DNA from: Lyophyllum atratum
Lineage: Eukaryota; Basidiomycota; Agaricomycetes; Agaricales; Lyophyllaceae
DNA: 64,000 nucleotides
Reading direction: 5' to 3'
NCBI GenBank assembly: GCA_014905825.1
Contig: JACGCN010000024.1
Span: 1-64,000, forward strand
In this document: in pieces, positions 11,991 through 23,150 of the stretch
Position numbering within the stretch: position 1 is the first letter of the stretch
Layout of the letters: every line of letters begins with the position of its first letter
Program-made: the position numbers and the translations under genes
The notes under the pieces: generated by a model
Told to the model about the DNA's origin: nothing
Seen by the model: only the letters and a program-made list of their open reading frames with translations
Database searches by the model: none

Positions 11991-12844
11991 CAGCCTGACC
12001 GTACCCGGTAGGGAGTAATCAGAGATCCACAGGTTGATTATTGTCAGGGAAGCTCTGTAATATTAAATAGCGCAGCCAAGTCGTGGTCTGGAGGAAAACT
12101 CGTTCCTGGGAAACTAAAGAATTTTTTTGTTAAGCGAATGTCATGTGGTCGGCCGAGAGCATACGCCGGCTACTCAAAGATAGCCTCCTCAAGCACGACG
12201 TCGAGGGAACCTTCAGTCCCTCAAGACATCGTGTCATTCACCAGCAAAGCCAGAAACTACGGAGGTGATGGCCAACTCTTGGCGGCCAGCGGGAGCGACT
12301 GTCATGAGGTTTGTCTATCCCTAATTTACAACAAAGTTGCGCGAATGCTTTCTGCGAACGATTGCTGCGAAGTATGCGAACGCTAAGGAGAGTGGTCATG
12401 GTCTGCAGAAGTCATGAAGATGATCAGCGAAGTTTGGTTCAGAATACGGTCGGAGGTTGACTCGCCTGCGGACCAGAGGCATCCGACAGCTCTTGTTTTT
12501 TGAAGTGGGCTACAAACTTCAACTCTACGCTGAATAGTCTGAATTGGATTCGCATTCCCAGCTATTGTCAGTAGGGGTCGCTTCGGAACGCAAGCAAGAA
12601 TGCTTCATAGCTCATGGGCGCACGAAGAAGGTAGAGTGCAGAAAAGAAATTTTTATTTGTACCTGAGAGGTAGGGGATCGTGTGGCTACCGAATCGTATG
12701 TAGGTATCTATTTGGACAACAGTGGAATGATAAGGAAGATCATGAGTCGTACAAGTATGCGTTGGATGTATCATGACCGTAAGCAATGCAACCCAAAATC
12801 TCGTCAGAAGAACGAACTCAAACCCTGCCTGTCTAACCCCAAGC
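11991..12844. other. Intergenic, nothing recognised
   Basis: The 3' flank of the cellobiohydrolase gene plus eroded sequence. One 82-codon open frame (12138-12386) has no recognisable family. Confidence 0.4.
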
Positions 12845-14494
12845 TTAAAGGCACTGGCTGTAATAGGGGTTGAGGACCTGGCAGGTGGAGCCGCTAGCGC
12901 AGACAGTGGGGCCAGTGTATCCGGTGCCACCGCTGATAGAAATAATGTTAAGGTTGTAATGACACGACGAATGAGAAAAAGAACTCACCATTGTCCGTAC
13001 TTGACTTGGGTAGCGCCTGGGGTACCGGCACTGGTGGTGCTGCTGGTGGGGGGTGCGGAAGTGCCGCTGCCGCCGCTGGTGTAAGTCGAGCCGATGTCAC
13101 CGAACTTGATGTTGGAGAAGGTGACGGAGGCGTTGGGAGAAGCTGACTCGACGTCGGTGGGAATACCGGACGTGATCGCGCAGGTACCACGAGCAACGCC
13201 AGGCTTCGACGCATCACCGGTTGTGGGGTAGGAGCTGTCGAGCCAGAGCATATTGGCTGCGTGGTCGTCCCAGACACTCAGAACCAAGACCATACCGGCG
13301 CCAGCGGCCTTGCTCATGCCTGCCAAGCCACCCTTGGACTGGAACTGGGTCTTATCACCGAAGACCGACTTCTGGGAGGTGCAGTAGGCGTCGGTGACGG
13401 AGTCGCCAGCGGCCATGCCTGGGATGTTGACTTTGGAGTTCTGGATGACGACGCCGTTCTGGACGTAGAGGCGGCGGATCTCGCTCAGAGTGCCGGTAGC
13501 GGTGCCAGTGTTGGTGATGAACTGGGTGACGACGGTGAACTTCTTCGAGGTGTCGACTTTGAGACCCTTGCCGTAGAAGCTCTTGTCGCCCATACGGTAA
13601 GAGTTAAAATCGCAACCATCGGGGTCACAAACGGTGGCATAGCGGTCGAGGGTACCGCAGGCAGTGCCCGAGCAGCGAGTGAGGCCGGTACCGGTGCAAG
13701 GATGGGGTGTGTAGGCGGCGGAGACGGAGTTGGCTTCCCAGACATCCATCTCGTTACAGCAGGCACCGTATTGACCACTGCCGGCGTTCGGATCGTTGGG
13801 CGACCCACTCCAGCCAACGGAATTAGCCTAAAGAAGCATATTAGAAAAGTTATAGAATTGGAAGAATATTACAACTCACCTCTCCGTTGATGAACTTGAT
13901 ATCCCTAGGACACTGCGAGTCGCAATAGCCAGTTCCGTACTTCGCACCAGCCTTGTTAGTGGGGAACTTGGCCAAGCCACCATCTGCGTCCATCTCCGAG
14001 AAGTAGAGAGCGCCGTTAAGGCCGCAAGGGAGGTTGGAGACGTCGACGTCGAAAGTGAACTCCTGGTTAAGGAGCTTGAACATCTCGTACTTGCTATCGG
14101 AGTTCATGAGGTAGACACGAGAACCAATGTTCTTGCCGTTCGCGTTGCTGGTGACGAATTTGAGGGTGAGGGCATCGCCACTCGTGGTGATCCCATAAGT
14201 ACCCGAATAATCAGCACCATCCACAGCGCAGTTGGAAGCACAGGTTTTGCCGTCAGGGCAAAGCGTAGCATCCCAAGTGTTACCGGTGTAGCAGTTGGTG
14301 TAACCGGTGGTGGTGTGTACCCAACGCCAGTTGGCATCAAGAGTGATGGCACCGGCAGACTGAGCAGCGCATCCGCTACTGGTGCACTTCTGCCAGGGAA
14401 GTTTAGGGTGCGTCTCGGCGGTGTTAGTGCCGACTTGTTGAGCAGAAACGATGGCGAGGAAGGAAAGGGCAGTAAGAGCGAGTTTTGGGAACAT
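12845..14494 (-). CDS. cbh1: GH7 cellobiohydrolase with C-terminal CBM1
   Basis: Secreted reducing-end cellobiohydrolase acting processively on crystalline cellulose. There are three exons, 13880-14494, 12989-13827 and 12845-12932, with introns of 52 and 56 nt; the product is 513 residues. The order is a signal peptide (about residues 1-18, cleaved before QQVGT), the GH7 catalytic domain, a Ser/Thr/Gly/Pro linker ([20 protein letters not shown]) and a family 1 cellulose-binding module. The catalytic E-x-D-x-x-E motif is intact as EMDVWEAN, with nucleophile and acid/base Glu. The last exon carries nearly all of the CBM ([16 protein letters not shown] then [12 protein letters not shown]), with its Cys pairs and the Tyr residues of the flat face; the usual first aromatic Trp is Tyr here. 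Length and layout match Agaricomycete CBH I enzymes. Confidence 0.95.
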
Positions 14495-14567
14495 GGCTGA
14501 CGAGGGCTTGTAGATAGTCGACTGAAGTTGTTTGACGAACTGAAGATATCGAGACGAATATTGCACC

Positions 14568-14574
14568 CTTTATA
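14568..14574 (-). promoter_or_regulatory. TATA box of the cellobiohydrolase gene
   Basis: TATAAAG on the minus strand, 74 nt upstream of the start codon, a normal position for highly expressed basidiomycete secreted-enzyme genes. Confidence 0.6.
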
Positions 14575-17500
14575 CATCGCTGGTGCGGAGAATATCCGGT
14601 TTCCATCTCTAGTGCTTCGCTTGTATTCGCTACCGTCCGACAAGACCCATACTCGGCTTCCCGATGTGGAGGATGACTGTGGGCTGGTTGTGCGATATGG
14701 GCTGCAGAAAATGTCGATGATGACGACCTTGGCACTCATGCGAAGTTCAAAGTGATGCCGAGGAGTGTCCGGTAGAGCCAAAGATACCCACCCTGGACTT
14801 TTTTCCGAGTACGATCCACGTCGAAGGAGCTCAGAAGACTGCGGTTAGACTTCGGCACCACAGCATGCCACTCGTCTCATTGTGGTCTGCTGAGATTTAT
14901 TGACCCGGCGCTATCACATCCACGATGCTAATGGATTCGATTCTAGTCTGGTGACCATCGACCAAGGCTCCCGACGATTCCTGTTGTGCAATGACTACAG
15001 GTTGATCATGTGTCGCCCGCCAAAAACTTGAGATAGATCCCGAGAGCTACCTAGTTCATGATCAGATGTCAGGAGAGAGGCTGTTTATGATAATGGGCCT
15101 ACACAAATCAAATTTCTCCGCACTTTTCACCCGTACGGCGTATACGACAAGGAGGTAGAAGTGGTTACCTCGGACCTGGGAGAGCAATTTTACACATTAG
15201 TCACTGCACAGCCACCGGATAAGGTCACGAAGCCTCGAAACGTGTGAATCGTGATCCGAATCGTCCGATCTTCTACTCAACCACAACGGTGCTAGCACTG
15301 GCATGGACGCCTCTGACCATTCAAGTTGCGGAAGGTCTTTCATCTCTTGAGAAACGTACTCAAGTTCTACCAGCTCTGAACCTGAGGTGTGCCAGATTCA
15401 TTCAACTCGAACCTTACTATCACCTGAATGCGTTGAGGATGTACCGAAAGACGACTCACACCTTTACTCTTTGACATGACATTCCCTATGTGAGAATGTT
15501 TTACTGACAGATCTCTTGACTGTCCAACGATGCATTACATCGACGGTCGTGATTATAGATGACCGGTTCGATTCATATCGACTGTTCCAGGCGACTGCGA
15601 ATTGACTGCGAATATCTACATGGATCGCTTATGTTCTCGGTTAGACGCTGTGTCTGTGTCTGTTGCGTTAAGCCCGTATGTATTTCCGGGTTTTTCAAAT
15701 TGAACCCACCACTTTGATAGCCTCATTCAAAAATTATGTCAAATGTCAATGCGGTACGTCTACTATAGTTCAAGAATGTCACAGATTGACACAACATTTG
15801 TATGATATTAATAAGGCTGTTTCGTTGTTGACGACGACTGTATCTACTAATCCGTTGGCCCACGGTTTGGGCGGAAAACGGCTTAGATCGGATTTGCTTC
15901 CCAAGCATCTGGAAATGCGGAACAGCTCTGGGTAACACCATCCCCATCGATTGGAAGCTTTCATTGAGACTATCAGCGGAACAGCGGATCTCAGAAGTAC
16001 ATCTATTGAACAGCTTTCCGCCACTATAACGCCTGGAATTTCTCGGTGAATCTCTCCTGCGTGGCGTCCTGTCCACGGGCCTTACAACTCTGGGATACCT
16101 ATTATCACAACCCCCTGTTGAAGTGCGGAGAAACTCCCGTGGTTCAGTTATCATCGACCCTTGTCTTTTGTCCAATGTGCAACCGATATTGCAGCCCACC
16201 GTCGCCCGCATGTACATGCGTCCGTGGTGTGCCTACTGGCAGATCTAGCGGGGCGTCTCTGACGGCGTTGAGCTCTCGCACATCGTTAGAAGTCGTAACT
16301 ACTCAGGCCGAGAATTCACCTTCTCGCATACGCATCTTCCAAAATGTCATGTTTTACCAGGCACAGTGCTGCAGAATTTGCTGCAAAGCCTTGTACTTGC
16401 AAGCGAGTCGCCTCAAATTTTATTCAGATCTAAACGATCGCTCTAATTTTGACGAGGAACATAGATGTCAGCCCTAACAAATTCCTCATGTCAATCAACT
16501 AATTCGATTTTATCAATGGCGCGTCTCCCTCGAAATTGCCGAATGTATGATGACTAAATTAAAATTAGCTTCTCGCAGAACTGATTTCTATGGTTCTTCT
16601 TCGTCGTCGCGGACTGTATATCCTTCTCGGCAGAACGAATGCAAGTCTATCAAGCGCATCACCAAGATTTACCCAGTGAACGGCTTTTTGCGACCGTCTG
16701 GAAGTATTACAGCCCGACAATAACATACTATCAAAAAGGGTTCAAATGGTCGCCGTTGCTTTTCTCCTTTCAACACAATGTTTTGAACGTCAGGTATGCA
16801 CGAAGGTCCTGATGCGCGTGCTCGATACCTTTTTCAACTGCCATACTTTGATAAAAGGTACTTGTCCGCAATCATCACTTCGACTTGAAAATACCACTCG
16901 AGATCTGCCCTCCCTTATTTAGTCTTCTGGTAAGAACGTGATTTTTTCTCTGAGCGGGCTCTTAATGCTACTCCCCACGCTTCACATTAGCTATTTTTCG
17001 CTGGAATGTCGTCCAGAAAGCCTGAGACCGAGAATGAGACCTGAATTATGACCATGCGTCATCACTCACGACATCCACGTCTCGGCTACAACCTACTCAA
17101 TTGCATCCGGATTATCACGTCGTATGGGACTCAGTGCACTATGCATCATTAGTTTTACAGCTGACGGTCATGTTCGAGGACGCCGAAATCTATCCGTAAT
17201 TCTACCTGCGGAAAATCTATGCGAATCAAGCATTCTCTAAAAGCTGCAGGCACACTGACATCAAGCCGGATCCCACATTCGGAGGCATCAATAGTCCCCT
17301 ACGACAACCGGAGTTAGAAGCAACAATAGAGACTTGATGGAATTGGGTGGCACATCGAATATAATCTCCATGATTTTTCCTCCCGCCAAGGCCTGGTCGG
17401 CGTATCAACCTGATCGGCCGCTAAGACTTTTCCCCGCACTACCGATCCCTTGAACAGGATCGGTACTCTAGTCTATCGCGCTCCCGTAGCGTGTTGCGAC

Positions 17501-18375
17501 ACTGCGATAACCACCAAAGCGTACATCGTCATGCGTTTCAGTGCCAAGAGAGTCGTCGGACGTCGGACGATTATGATTCTGCGAGTGATTTCCAGGCGAA
17601 CTTTCACCTTCATCCTCCTATCTCTCGCCATGCCTTTGCGGCGAGCTGCTTACTCGAATCCAAACCATTGTGTATTTCTACCCGCACTTTGGGCGATGAC
17701 TTTCCAACCTTCACCTGAGATACGCTTCGCCGACACAACGAAAAGCAAATACATCCTCAAATCGTTCCCGCATGAGGTGACGTTTGTCAGTAATGGTGTG
17801 ATGTCGGGGACTGTGGTGCACGATTGGGATGCCCAGTATAAGCCTATTATACGACGGCACTATCGCTCCCAGCCCTTCTTCGCGTTGGAACTGACGGCGA
17901 CTGACCCGGTGGCGTCAAGGTATCTGCCGACTCTTTCGATGAGCTGAGGAAGTATTGGGACTGCGTGGTTCCAGGCTTATCTATTGAAATATTCCTGGGC
18001 GCCCTCGAGGCATCGCTTGGCCCCTACCAAGCGTACCGCGGTATGCGACGACTATAAGGAGACCGACAATCATGACCTCATTCTAGAATTTCCAAGCTTA
18101 CGCCAATCACTGGTATCTCTTGGCTGTGAGGAGGCTTTTTGCAAGCTTTTTGCCTTTCGAATCACCGAATTCAAAGCCTGAGTTAAGCTTATCGGAAGAG
18201 AAGCGATGGCACACCTGATAAGTTATGTCCAAGGGTGAAGTGGTGTCGTAGCAAACCTCCCCGCAGGTAAACCTGGGAAGGGTGTCTCGCCCTAATATCA
18301 CATGACAGGTAGTGAACACTTGATGATGTCGTCATGATGTTGGCCCTGAAGTTACTGCCACAACACACCTTGACC
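14575..18375. other. Long gene-poor, eroded region
   Basis: About 3.8 kb without an intact gene. Near-open plus-strand frames remain. The clearest runs from about 15930 to 16440 and is broken by in-frame TAA (about 16026) and TAG (about 16244) codons (segments LRGVLSTGLTTLGYLL and NVQPILQPTVARMYM). A second, at 17450-17947, has 165 codons but no recognised family. The pattern fits old gene remnants rather than active genes. Confidence 0.4.
15930..16440 (+). pseudogene. Decayed coding sequence of unknown family
   Basis: One frame stays coding-like for about 170 codons apart from two internal stops, with amphipathic, leucine-rich segments such as LPGTVLQNLLQSLVLASES. No start, splice sites or family could be assigned. 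Confidence 0.25.
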
Positions 18376-18986
18376 ATGACCACCACAAGTTCTGGCGATT
18401 CTTTGAAGTCCTGGGCTCAGGCCGGTCTGACAGCACTCTATGGATCTTCCTCCAATGCATCAGATACAGACTTTCGAAGCTCATTCGACACGCTGTTCTC
18501 TTCTCAAGCAGAAATACTTGTAAATCATGTCGCTCTCGCGCTGGATGGATTCAAAGACGATATAAAGAATCGAGCTTTCGCGGCGACGAGAGTTTCAATA
18601 GCCTGGAAAGAAATAGTTGAGGTTCCGAAGGCCGATAGTCCCGAGAACGAGGTATGTTCTCGCAGAACCGCAGCAGCATTCGAACGTTCATCTGAGATGC
18701 GTGATAGGCCGGAATCGTCGCTGGGTGCTTCGTTGTGACTCGGTCTCTGAAATTTAGAATTCGTGCAGCACCTGCACAGTCAAATACAACGGTTGTTTTT
18801 AGCGCAAAGTGTGTAATCGAACTACGGCGTACCGTCGCGGTGTTAGATGTAACGATTTGCAGGATCGATCGCGACCCAAGTATACAGGACGGAGATCCGC
18901 GCCGCATTATGCACATGTTCCAAACCATTTCCGACAAGGCTGCTCCAATCCATCTGCAAGGAATGGGCCAAAGCGCCCAGGCCTAA
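18376..18986 (+). CDS. Small two-exon protein of unknown function
   Basis: Exon 1 is 18376-18651, the intron 18652-18707 (56 nt, GTATGT...GATAG) and exon 2 18708-18986; the frame is preserved (PENE joined to AGIVAGCF). The product is about 184 residues: a Ser/Thr-rich start (MTTTSSGDSLKSWAQAGL), a helical part (FDTLFSSQAEILVNHVALAL) and a beta-rich second half. The fold resembles small NTF2/SnoaL-like proteins (inference only). No signal peptide or membrane segment is seen. An upstream in-frame Met at 18334 is possible. Confidence 0.55.
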
Positions 18987-19689
18987 AATAATAGGTCAGC
19001 ATATGTACGAATGTTGTTGGAGCTTAATTTTCATGTTCGGAACCACCAGGTGTAACATCGATTTTGTCAACTGGACTGCCAGGGCAGAAAAGTCATGAAG
19101 GCTAACCTGAACCATGGGATAGTCAGTTCAAGCGATATGACCGTGACGTTCAAAATTGTAAATACCATAAAGGAAGAGTCCGATATCTCGAAGGCTTCCT
19201 GGACATAGTAACTGGGCCGTGCGACTACTACGTTCTGCCTGTGAGCGTGGATTACAGTTTCTACAACCGTTCTTCCAACTTAGGCGAGTGGGTGTTGTCA
19301 TATTCATTGACTCGCCTGCGCCGGAGTGAGATCCGTATAATGGTGTCCCCAATGTAGAATCCTCCCTGCTCAGGCGATATATACACAGTAGCCAAGCCGA
19401 TGTTAGTAGCTTGCACAGTTGGGTGATGTCAACGAAGACGCGTCGGCTTCTTCCGTGATAAAAAGTGAGGCAAATATGGCTCCGCTTGGCAGGCCGTCCA
19501 ACGCTTCCTGCGCCCGCCGCCAGTCCATGCAGTCACGCTCGTAGAACTCCAATCTTCAGAACGCTCATGGACTCAATTTCTTTTGCGCTTGACGCGGAGT
19601 CTTTCTTTGCTGCAACTGTATCATTATGCTCCCGGATCCTGCGTCACATCGTTGGCTTTCGTTTCAATGTTCATGGATGAACGGACTCC
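18987..19689. other. Intergenic, nothing recognised
   Basis: No open frame with family resemblance. Upstream flank of the DUF6593-like pseudogene. Confidence 0.4.
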
Positions 19690-20242
19690 AAAGGCCTTAT
19701 CGACACTTTCATTGACACAGATTTTGTATCTGACAACAAGGTGAGGTGCACCGATGCTTCTTTGACTAACGCCTCCAGTGTTTCGTCGTTTTAGATTCGA
19801 CGTTTGCCAAATATGACGACCGAATGCCCAAAATAGCAACAGTGAATAGTCCCGTTGGGGTTCTGGGGTTGATCTATTGGCTTGAGAGGACGGTGTAATC
19901 GATGTCGTGAAGTTTGCTGTCGAGGAAATCAGGTTCAAATGAAGGAGACAGGACTTGGAGGTGAGTATCTCTATGCCGTGGCTTCCTGTTCCATCGAAAA
20001 TTGATGACGATTTTCTTCTTGCAGATATCTTTTTCCACATCGCTGCGTGTACCTGTAGACACAAGCGCGCGTTGAATATGAACATAAAACCAGCATCGAT
20101 TACGTTCCAGTGCCCAGTATCAGACGCCGACGGAATATTCATCTTGCTGGTCCTTCGGATCATTGGGCTCACCGAACTTGTTCCCACTTCATTTGTTTCG
20201 GGCTCGCATGATAATATCGCTCGAGCCATCGCTTTGTCATGA
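19690..20242 (+). pseudogene. DUF6593-like paralogue, broken
   Basis: It aligns by eye with the intact copy next door. A shared DASLTNASS stretch is followed by a one-base frame change, then DSTFAKYDDRMPKIATV and VEEIRF-like sequence with stops in between. Later comes KPASITFQCPVSDADGIFILLVL at the end. The segment corresponding to the middle exons of the intact copy is deleted. The coding capacity is lost. Confidence 0.6.
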
Positions 20243-20554
20243 CAAAGCAAGTGATTCCTGCCTAGCCCGGAAATATAACGCTCATTTGACGCCAGCCCCA
20301 ATTTAAGCAACGCAAGGGCGCGCCAAATGATTTCACTTTACAAATCCTCTTTCGGAATCACACTTACGCCATCCTTAAAAGCCTCACAGACCAAAGTTTC
20401 TCAAGTTGAAGAAACCTGCCTTTACTGCCACTATACTCCGGGGGCATGAGCGCTTACTAGTCAGCGACCTCACGTGTCCCTGTTGTCGAACCGAAGGCTG
20501 TGCTCTCAAAACCTGCGGAACTGCGGTATACCACGACGCTGCATTGGTCCTACC

Positions 20555-21252
20555 ATGAGCACCAGCAGCGAATTCCTGTTCAACAGCAAAGCGAAGTACC
20601 TCGACACTTCCCTGTCTAACACTTCTGACAAGGCGTCGTACCTTCTGAGCTCGACATTTGCCGAACGCAGCGACCGAATGCCCCAAGTGACAATGGCGAG
20701 GGGCCCATATGGGCGCCAGGGATCGATCATATGGCCCGAGAGGGCGCTGGAGCTTGATGGAGTCAGGCTTGCGGTCGAAGAGATCAGGTTCAAAGAGAAA
20801 GGACCAGGGTAAGCATCTCGTTGCATAACCTCTAGTTCGTTCCGAGGGTGACGATATCTCCATCTCCGTTCCAGATCCCTCTTCTCGCACCGTTGGTCAT
20901 ATCAGAACACGCAATGGCGTGTCAAATTCGTGCACGATGCCAAGGCATGGAATGTGAGGCCACTTTATATTCAGTCCCCGTACCTCACCTTTGACGATGA
21001 CTGGACTCCAAGGTCTTCCGAGTCGTCGGAGAGATACCGGAAGGAAATCCGACCGTGGTGTTCAAGTTATATCAGTCTAGCTTCGCCAGGAAATCCCTGC
21101 CGGCATCGATCACGTTCCAGTCTTCTGTGTCAGAGGCCGACGCGATCTTCATCCTGCTAGTCGTTCTGTACTCTGAGCTGACCCAACATCGTCCCCCTTC
21201 ATTCTTTCCGGACATCTTGGGTAGCGTCGCCCGAGCGGCTATGATTTCGTAA
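20555..21252 (+). CDS. DUF6593-like protein, intact copy
   Basis: There are three exons: 20555-20808, 20875-20953 and 21013-21252, with introns of 66 and 59 nt and frames joining cleanly. The product is about 190 residues. It has the beta-strand pattern of the Agaricomycete DUF6593 family: an N-terminal strand-rich part (FLFNSKAKYLDTSLSN), an IxWPERALELDG strand, a WRVKFVHDAKAWNVFRVV core and a conserved C-terminal LPASITFQSSVSEADAIFIL segment. The latter is shared with the genes at 52392 and 19690. Function is unknown; no signal peptide. An in-frame upstream Met at 20474 would add 27 residues. Confidence 0.6.
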
Positions 21253-23091
21253 TTGAGTGAGCTGATCATGCCTATCGTGTACACAGCCACATTTTGACTC
21301 AAGATAGAGCCTGTGTTCTTCGAGCATCGCTGCCAATTCTTGTTCGCTGTCTCGTCTAATTTTGATTCCGGAATTCGATACTAATTCGATAAGTATGTAC
21401 CGTCTGGGGGTGAGACTCTAAGACACGAAGGAGTTCTCGTCCGCCACCTACTCGAGTAAGTAAGCTTACAGGTCAAGGTCTTCCAATCACATATGAACGC
21501 TACGGGATAGCCCTACCAATAATCCTTTCGTAGATGGCCCTGGGTACTTACGAGTTGAACTCACGCGTGAATTCACCTTATGACAATGTACCGTTCTGCG
21601 TCCATTGACATTAAATAGTCCATGTGAACCACCGTCACGCTCATTTTCGGAATACGCGATGTTTGCTCCTGTTATTTCTGATCGCTTTCATTTTCAACTT
21701 GAACCACGTCGTCGGAAGTCCGAAGCACTGCCTCAGTGTTCTTGCATGGTTTTCATTCTAGAGCGCTGCACCCAGGCCCGTAGCTCCTTGGGAGACCTGC
21801 GGTGGCGTCTATTTCACTCTTTCATGTCTTTGCGGATCCACATGCGTCTCATCACCTCCGTATACCGCACACCCCGCAATATCTTAACGCTGTCAAAAAT
21901 ATGAAATCTGATCTTCCCGTAGCGCGATACCTCTTCAGAATACCGAAAGAAGTGGCTCAGGTGAAGCTTGGCTCTGTCATCCTGGCTGCCTTCTGTACTC
22001 AGAGTCGTCATGGACCAGATGTGATTTTCTCGTCTCGCCAGAACGATGGTTTCTTACGCAAGGCCGACGACATTGATTCTGTACATCAAAAGTGCATGGA
22101 TTGGCATCATGCATTATGGGTATGCTCACACAACTCTTTTTCACGGTACAGAGAGCTGAGGAGGGTGATCTCATTGAGCAGGATCTCGAATGTTGGACAC
22201 CGACTGAGCTGTCCCTGTTCCTTGATACTCGGATCGTCGCCGACGTTGAAGATGCTATCACAGACAACCATCCGCAACCACTTTACGTGTTGTGGGTGCA
22301 CGATCCGTGCTCCGGGATGCTACTCACGTCACCGCCGATTGTAGGCAAGAATATCGAATCGCAGCCAGACAAACTCCCCCTTATAACCCGCCGTCGCGTG
22401 CGATGAAATTGACACCGATGATACAGGGGAAGGCTGGGTGAGATGACAGTTGGTGGAGTTCTGACACTCCATCAAGATACGTTGATGTCCTCCGTCACGA
22501 AGTCGAGATGTTGGTGTTTTCTCCTACGTTTCCTGTGAAGAAGCCTACTGACATTTTCCATAATGGACGCTTTTACGTTCTTTAGCTTGATTGCATATCT
22601 AACTCATGACGTGCTCCTCTTCGATGAGACATGATGATGTAGCACTAGGGATCGTCGTCAGTGTGCATCGCATTCTGATTTCAGCAAACCACGTGCTGAT
22701 TACACTGTACGTACCCCATATGTATTGAACCTAGAGCGTATGAATAGTCCCCACACCTTTCAGACCCCTCGAAAGATGGCGATGTACTTCTCAATTCCAT
22801 GACACCCTAGTGCGGATAAGACGCCCCGTTCAAGTAAACGAGGTTGTAGGTACATCAAATATGTCCACGAGCGTACTTGGGATACTCACATTGTTCAAGG
22901 CTTATCGAAGGATGGCAGTGTAACTGTTCACATCTTCAGGGGATCGCAGTCCCGATTCAGGTGAATCACATCCAAGGTACATGAGATAGATCTATCCTAT
23001 AGTATGCGTATGATACTCACCCTTTTCGTCAATGAAGGATGGCGGCGGCTTGACACTTATCAGCTGAATTAATTCAGGCTCGTGGAGGGCA
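21253..23091. other. Gene-poor region upstream of laccase 1
   Basis: Several 60-180 codon open frames overlap on both strands (for example 21802-22344 plus), but none has a recognised family or splice structure. Probably eroded sequence plus the laccase promoter. Confidence 0.35.
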
Positions 23092-23097
23092 TATATA
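23092..23097 (+). promoter_or_regulatory. TATA box of laccase 1
   Basis: TATATA located 54 nt upstream of the laccase 1 start codon. Confidence 0.5.
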
Positions 23098-23150
23098 CTC
23101 ACATCCTGGGATTCCTACCCCGATTGTTCCCTTCCATCTGGCTATCAGTT

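Noticed and set aside
13261..13890. Plus-strand 209-codon frame opposite the cellobiohydrolase
   Set aside because: Shadow of the GC-rich GH7 coding strand; Gly/Val/Ala-biased composition.
7863..14494. A co-regulated lignocellulose gene cluster
   Set aside because: The aldo/keto reductase, cellobiohydrolase and laccases are separated by unrelated genes and there is no shared promoter motif visible.
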